Source of the DNA: a virus
Virus record (IMG/VR): IMGVR_UViG_3300042381_000461
Span: 1 to 24,312 of that record
Direction: 5' to 3' (one strand)
Length of the DNA stretch: 24,312 bases
The translations under genes and the position numbers were made by a program. Below are positions 21,822-24,312 of this stretch, one piece after another; the first letter of the stretch is position 1; every line of letters begins with the position of its first letter. The notes beneath the pieces are model-generated. The model was not told the DNA's origin. It saw only the letters and a list, made by a program, of their open reading frames with translations, and ran no database searches.

Positions 21822-22415
21822 TTAGAATTTTAAAATCTTGCGGGTACATTTCTTGCAGAAATATTTAACACCCACTTCAGCAGGGAATTCCAGCCATTCC
21901 TTTTGATTAAGCCACATCTCAAGGTCTGTGATCGACCAGAAGTGTGGGCTGGTTTTAACGCACTCAGAGCAGGTAGCATCGTAAAGGATGTAACTGGCAC
22001 GAAAATAAATACAGACAGAATGAGTGGCTAGGCTAACGATCAGTTGATCCTTAAGCTCAGCCTTCAGAACATCCCACCCCTCAACAAAGGACAGGGGTTG
22101 ACCATAGCCAAGTTCCCAGGGCTTTGCTCCTAGGCAGGTCATCTGGGTAGCCCAGAGTTTGAGTCCATCCATGTCGGTGATCGTCATGGGGTAGAGAATG
22201 TTTAGTCCATCATTCACCCCACCCTGCACCTGTGCGAGCAGATCAAAGCTTACATGACCATGGCGCAGAGTAACCACCATGTTCTGCACTTTCAGGATGT
22301 GCTTGGAACATTCATTTTCCAGCATGATGTTGGCAAGTTTTGCTACAGTTTCAATACTGGGTTCTTGCTGAAAGTCCGATGGAAAACTGGTGTTCCCTAG
22401 TTCGATCAGATCCAC
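21822..22415 (-). CDS. Unknown protein with C-terminal zinc-ribbon-like Cys pairs
   Basis: A 197-residue protein I do not recognise. The C-terminal 50 residues hold C149-x2-C152 (CSEC) and C188-x2-C191 (CKKC) about 36 residues apart, as in a zinc ribbon. The middle is mixed alpha/beta, including LRHGHVSFDLLAQVQG and VEGWDVLKAELKDQLIVSLA. The start is GTG at 22415, supported by GGAGG eight bases upstream, and not by any upstream ATG. It follows the structured intergenic region, whose 3' end lies about 25 bases before this start, so this gene is the most likely target of any control from it. DNA binding is inferred only from the Cys pairs. Confidence 0.7.
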   Translation of the reverse strand: MDLIELGNTSFPSDFQQEPSIETVAKLANIMLENECSKHILKVQNMVVTLRHGHVSFDLLAQVQGGVNDGLNILYPMTITDMDGLKLWATQMTCLGAKPWELGYGQPLSFVEGWDVLKAELKDQLIVSLATHSVCIYFRASYILYDATCSECVKTSPHFWSITDLEMWLNQKEWLEFPAEVGVKYFCKKCTRKILKF

Positions 22416-22439
22416 TTTAAAATCCTCCGTGATATAAAA

Positions 22440-22512
22440 TCAGGCTGGTCAGTTCTGACAACAAGTCAGGTGTGTTACTGGCCGTATATCTCATATGGCA
22501 TAACCAGCCTGA
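22440..22512 (-). ncRNA. Candidate structured RNA with three stems (branched fold)
   Basis: A perfect ten-pair outer stem, TCAGGCTGGT (22440-22449) with ACCAGCCTGA (22503-22512), encloses two hairpins: CTGAC/GTCAG (22455-22459 with 22465-22469, five-base loop) and GCCGTAT/ATATGGC (22481-22487 with 22493-22499, five-base loop, one G-T pair on the plus-strand reading). The total of 73 bases is tRNA-like in size, but tRNA landmarks are missing. On the minus transcript it is followed by TTTTATAT and then GGAGG of the next gene. The stems are read directly; being a functional RNA is inferred. Confidence 0.5.
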
Positions 22513-22529
22513 AGCGCATGAATATTATT

Positions 22530-22555
22530 GCTGCTGTTGGGTGGGTGACAGCAGC
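22530..22555 (-). other. Hairpin next to the branched element
   Basis: GCTGCTGT (22530-22537) and ACAGCAGC (22548-22555) form a perfect eight-pair stem with a ten-base loop rich in G on the plus strand. It lies 17 bases from the branched fold, on the side first transcribed. There is no T-run, so it is not a standard terminator. The remaining gap 22556-22606 holds only a weak ACCC/GGGT stem. Confidence 0.6.
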
Positions 22556-22606
22556 CCCATCAAAAGGTCTCGGAGCATGAGTTACCCCGCCACCCCTAAT
22601 GGGTAT

Positions 22607-23074
22607 CTAAAAGGGCAGGTCATCTTCTGATGCTGCTGGTTGGATGCTGTCCGCACTCAAGGCCATCAGAGTGATATTCTTGTACTGCCCATTGGTATCT
22701 CTTCTAAAACTCAGGGTCTTGCCCCGCATCGCTAGCCCTGCCTTATCCATTTCAACCAGGTAGGGTCGGTCAAACATCGGCCCCCACTGCGGAACATCAA
22801 AACCAATTTTCTGCAAATTGATTAAGCAGCGTTTCATGTTGGCATCAGAGGCTAGCCAGTAGCTGATCTGCACAGACTTGCCATTCACCACCAGGTTAAT
22901 CTCAAAGACCTTTTGTTTCCCTGAGGGTGTGACAGGGGAACTGACCTCTTTAATCCATGCGTTTTCAACCCTACCAAGGTAGGTGCCATCCTCTAGGTCA
23001 GAAGCTTTGGTGCTTCTAAAATTAGAATCCAGATCCACTTGCTTTTCATAATCGGGTTCACCAGATACAGTCAT
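22607..23074 (-). CDS. Single-stranded DNA-binding protein candidate with SSB-type acidic tip
   Basis: A 155-residue protein ending SEDDLPF, the acidic-hydrophobic tip that bacterial and phage SSB proteins use to recruit partners (E. coli SSB ends DDDIPF). The body has alternating beta-like segments (GTYLGRVENAWIKEV, QKVFEINLVVNGKSVQISYW, GKTLSFRRDTNGQYKNITLM), compatible with an OB fold, and aromatic residues that could stack on bases. It is shorter in linker than bacterial SSB and not an obvious member of the classic family. It lies between the Gp157 gene (TAATG overlap) and the structured gap, within a recombination cluster, which supports the role. Confidence 0.7.
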   Translation of the reverse strand: MTVSGEPDYEKQVDLDSNFRSTKASDLEDGTYLGRVENAWIKEVSSPVTPSGKQKVFEINLVVNGKSVQISYWLASDANMKRCLINLQKIGFDVPQWGPMFDRPYLVEMDKAGLAMRGKTLSFRRDTNGQYKNITLMALSADSIQPAASEDDLPF

Positions 23075-23586
23075 TACTTAATCCTCAAATGTGTGCCACG
23101 GGCAAGTTCAGTAACACCAATTAGGAAGGTGCCCATTTTCAAAGCCTCCCTGATTGTTTCCATGTTTGGTTTGATTTCCAGCTTTTGGAATTCTGCTGGG
23201 AGTTGATCGGGTGGGATGGTCACTTCGATAGGAGAATGACCACCATTAGCGCAGATCGAAAGGTTGAAACAGGGTGTCTTAAGTTTGCTGATCTTCTGCA
23301 ATCCAAAGAAGAACATGAGCCTGCCCTTCATCGCCTTCACTGTATTCCCATCTTGATCAGCCAGCTTTCGGATCCGGTCAGACTCTTCTTTCCTTGCAGC
23401 CTGAGTTAGTTCAAGCTCTCGAATTATTCTGCAATAAGCTTCCACTTTGTTTTCGATGGACCCTTCCAACTCTTCCAGAAGTTGATCCAGAACAGGATCC
23501 AGTTCCCCCTCGATGTCTGACCCTGCATCCTTCTCCATCCAGAACTGAAGCACAGCAGCTCCTGAAGCTAGATCTAGTAAGCTCAT
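23074..23586 (-). CDS. Gp157-family protein
   Basis: A 170-residue member of the siphovirus Gp157 family. The N-terminal half is a long charged helix, probably a coiled coil (ELEGSIENKVEAYCRIIREL, AARKEESDRIRKLADQDGN). The C-terminal half has the family's strands: KISKLKTPCFNLSICANGG, the IPPDQLPAEF motif, NMETIREALKMG and a final GTHLRIK. These proteins are usually encoded with phage recombination genes; in Streptococcus thermophilus Gp157 was linked to phage resistance when overexpressed. Activity is unknown. It is translationally coupled at both ends (ATGA before, TAATG after). Confidence 0.88.
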   Translation of the reverse strand: MSLLDLASGAAVLQFWMEKDAGSDIEGELDPVLDQLLEELEGSIENKVEAYCRIIRELELTQAARKEESDRIRKLADQDGNTVKAMKGRLMFFFGLQKISKLKTPCFNLSICANGGHSPIEVTIPPDQLPAEFQKLEIKPNMETIREALKMGTFLIGVTELARGTHLRIK

Positions 23587-24290
23587 ACAGCACCACCCTT
23601 TCTAAGTTTGGCATTCAAAAGTTCTGTAGCCTGAATCATGATTTCATCAGTCATCATTTCCACCGAGTCGCACTGGTAGTGGGTGAGCATCTTAGACATT
23701 GTTCCAGGGAACTGGGTGTCAACACTTAGCAGCAACCTTCGGAAATTACTCAGCATGGTTTCTTGCTTGGGTTCATTCATGGTTAGCATGGGTCTTGATG
23801 GGCTAGGTGCTACTACCTTAGTGCCACAGCTTTCCACCTCGGTTTCATCCAGCCAGCCAAGACCACAGATGCTCAGCGTAGCCCTGCGCTTAGCCTTGGT
23901 TTCAGCCTTCATGATTCCGTTAGCTCTTGTCTCACCTGTTAAGCCTTTAAGCGAAACAACCCCACAGGATTCATCTCGCCTTCCAGCAGTATCTTCTGCT
24001 CGAGCTACTACGGTGTAGATCTCATCCGTCAAGTCTTTAGAAATGATTTCAATAGATACCCCATTGATCTTTCTAAGCTGATCACTGCAAGCTCTAGTGG
24101 CATAAAGGGTGAGCTTGCCAGATAGCTTGATGTACTCAAAAGGATGGGTGTGTGGGTTCAGCCCTAGGCTATCGCATACCCGCAAATAGTAAGATGCTCT
24201 TTGCTCATCGCTCAGGCTGGTTAGATCCCCTTGGATCAGGACTTGATCTGCCTTGGCAGCAGATTCACTTCTTGGTTTTACTTGGGTCAT
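23583..24290 (-). CDS. Putative RecT/Red-beta-like single-strand annealing protein
   Basis: A 235-residue protein with the landmark KLSGKLTLYATRACSDQLRK at residues 55-74, IYTVVARAEDTAGRRDES, and MKAETKAKRRATLSICGLGW followed by LDETEVE at 127-153. The last segment parallels the Red-beta pattern in which a basic KR-containing helix is followed by a G-rich turn and D-E-x-E. Similar proteins occur widely in phages, often unnamed. With Gp157 and an SSB next to it, an annealing function is reasonable, but the family link is distant. The C-terminal 80 residues are variable and may bind SSB. GAGGAG lies nine bases before the ATG. No exonuclease gene is adjacent in this window. Confidence 0.6.
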   Translation of the reverse strand: MTQVKPRSESAAKADQVLIQGDLTSLSDEQRASYYLRVCDSLGLNPHTHPFEYIKLSGKLTLYATRACSDQLRKINGVSIEIISKDLTDEIYTVVARAEDTAGRRDESCGVVSLKGLTGETRANGIMKAETKAKRRATLSICGLGWLDETEVESCGTKVVAPSPSRPMLTMNEPKQETMLSNFRRLLLSVDTQFPGTMSKMLTHYQCDSVEMMTDEIMIQATELLNAKLRKGGAV

Positions 24291-24312
24291 TTTTTAGTTC
24301 TCCTCGGATAAT

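Noticed and set aside
22440-22512. tRNA gene suggested by a 73-base cloverleaf-like fold
   Set aside because: The outer stem is ten rather than seven pairs, there is no GTTC T-loop, no GG in a D-loop and no seven-base anticodon loop on either strand.

Overview
The window is a contiguous piece of a tailed double-stranded DNA phage or prophage with an HK97-type head and a long-tailed (siphovirus) tail. Every gene I can support is on the minus strand, so transcription runs from the right edge (24312) to the left edge (1). Genes are tightly packed: eight junctions are one-base TAATG stop/start overlaps and four are ATGA overlaps. Most other starts have a clear AGGA/GGAG-type Shine-Dalgarno. The host cannot be named from this sequence. 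Canonical Shine-Dalgarno sites and ATG/GTG/TTG starts point to a bacterial host. No integrase, repressor, lysis gene, tRNA or CRISPR array is visible, so temperate versus lytic cannot be decided.

Right part (24290 to 17162) is replication and recombination. It holds a RecT/Red-beta-like annealing protein candidate, a Gp157 family protein, an SSB-like protein ending in the DDLPF tip, a structured 190-base intergenic region, a zinc-ribbon unknown, a ParB/DGQHR-like protein, a DUF6378-like protein, an HNH nuclease, a winged-helix replication initiator with repeats inside the gene (a possible origin), a CxxCxGTG protein, a PD-(D/E)XK-like nuclease, a RusA resolvase and a small HNH nuclease.

Centre (17161 to 8986) is packaging and head. 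A 124-base gap with tandem repeats and a C8 tract lies between the HNH and terminase small subunit genes, the HK97-like place for cos. Then come small and large terminase, a portal with a long C-terminal extension, the prohead protease, an extra two-helix membrane protein (moron-like) followed by a strong terminator, a 323-base regulatory gap, the major capsid protein, a small head-associated protein, and the head-tail connector set.

Left part (8989 to 2) is the tail: tail terminator, tail tube, a gpG-like chaperone with a textbook -1 frameshift (A AAA AAC) into a gpT-like frame, a 1007-residue tape measure with internal repeats, three tail-tip/fibre proteins and a small unknown.

The most interesting unexplained material is noncoding: the branched-fold element at 22440-22512, the switch-like repeats and hairpins before the capsid gene (11985-12280), the start-codon hairpin of the moron (12555-12594), the candidate cos/terminase-binding region (17047-17134), and the repeat-plus-homopurine element inside the replication gene (19542-19658).
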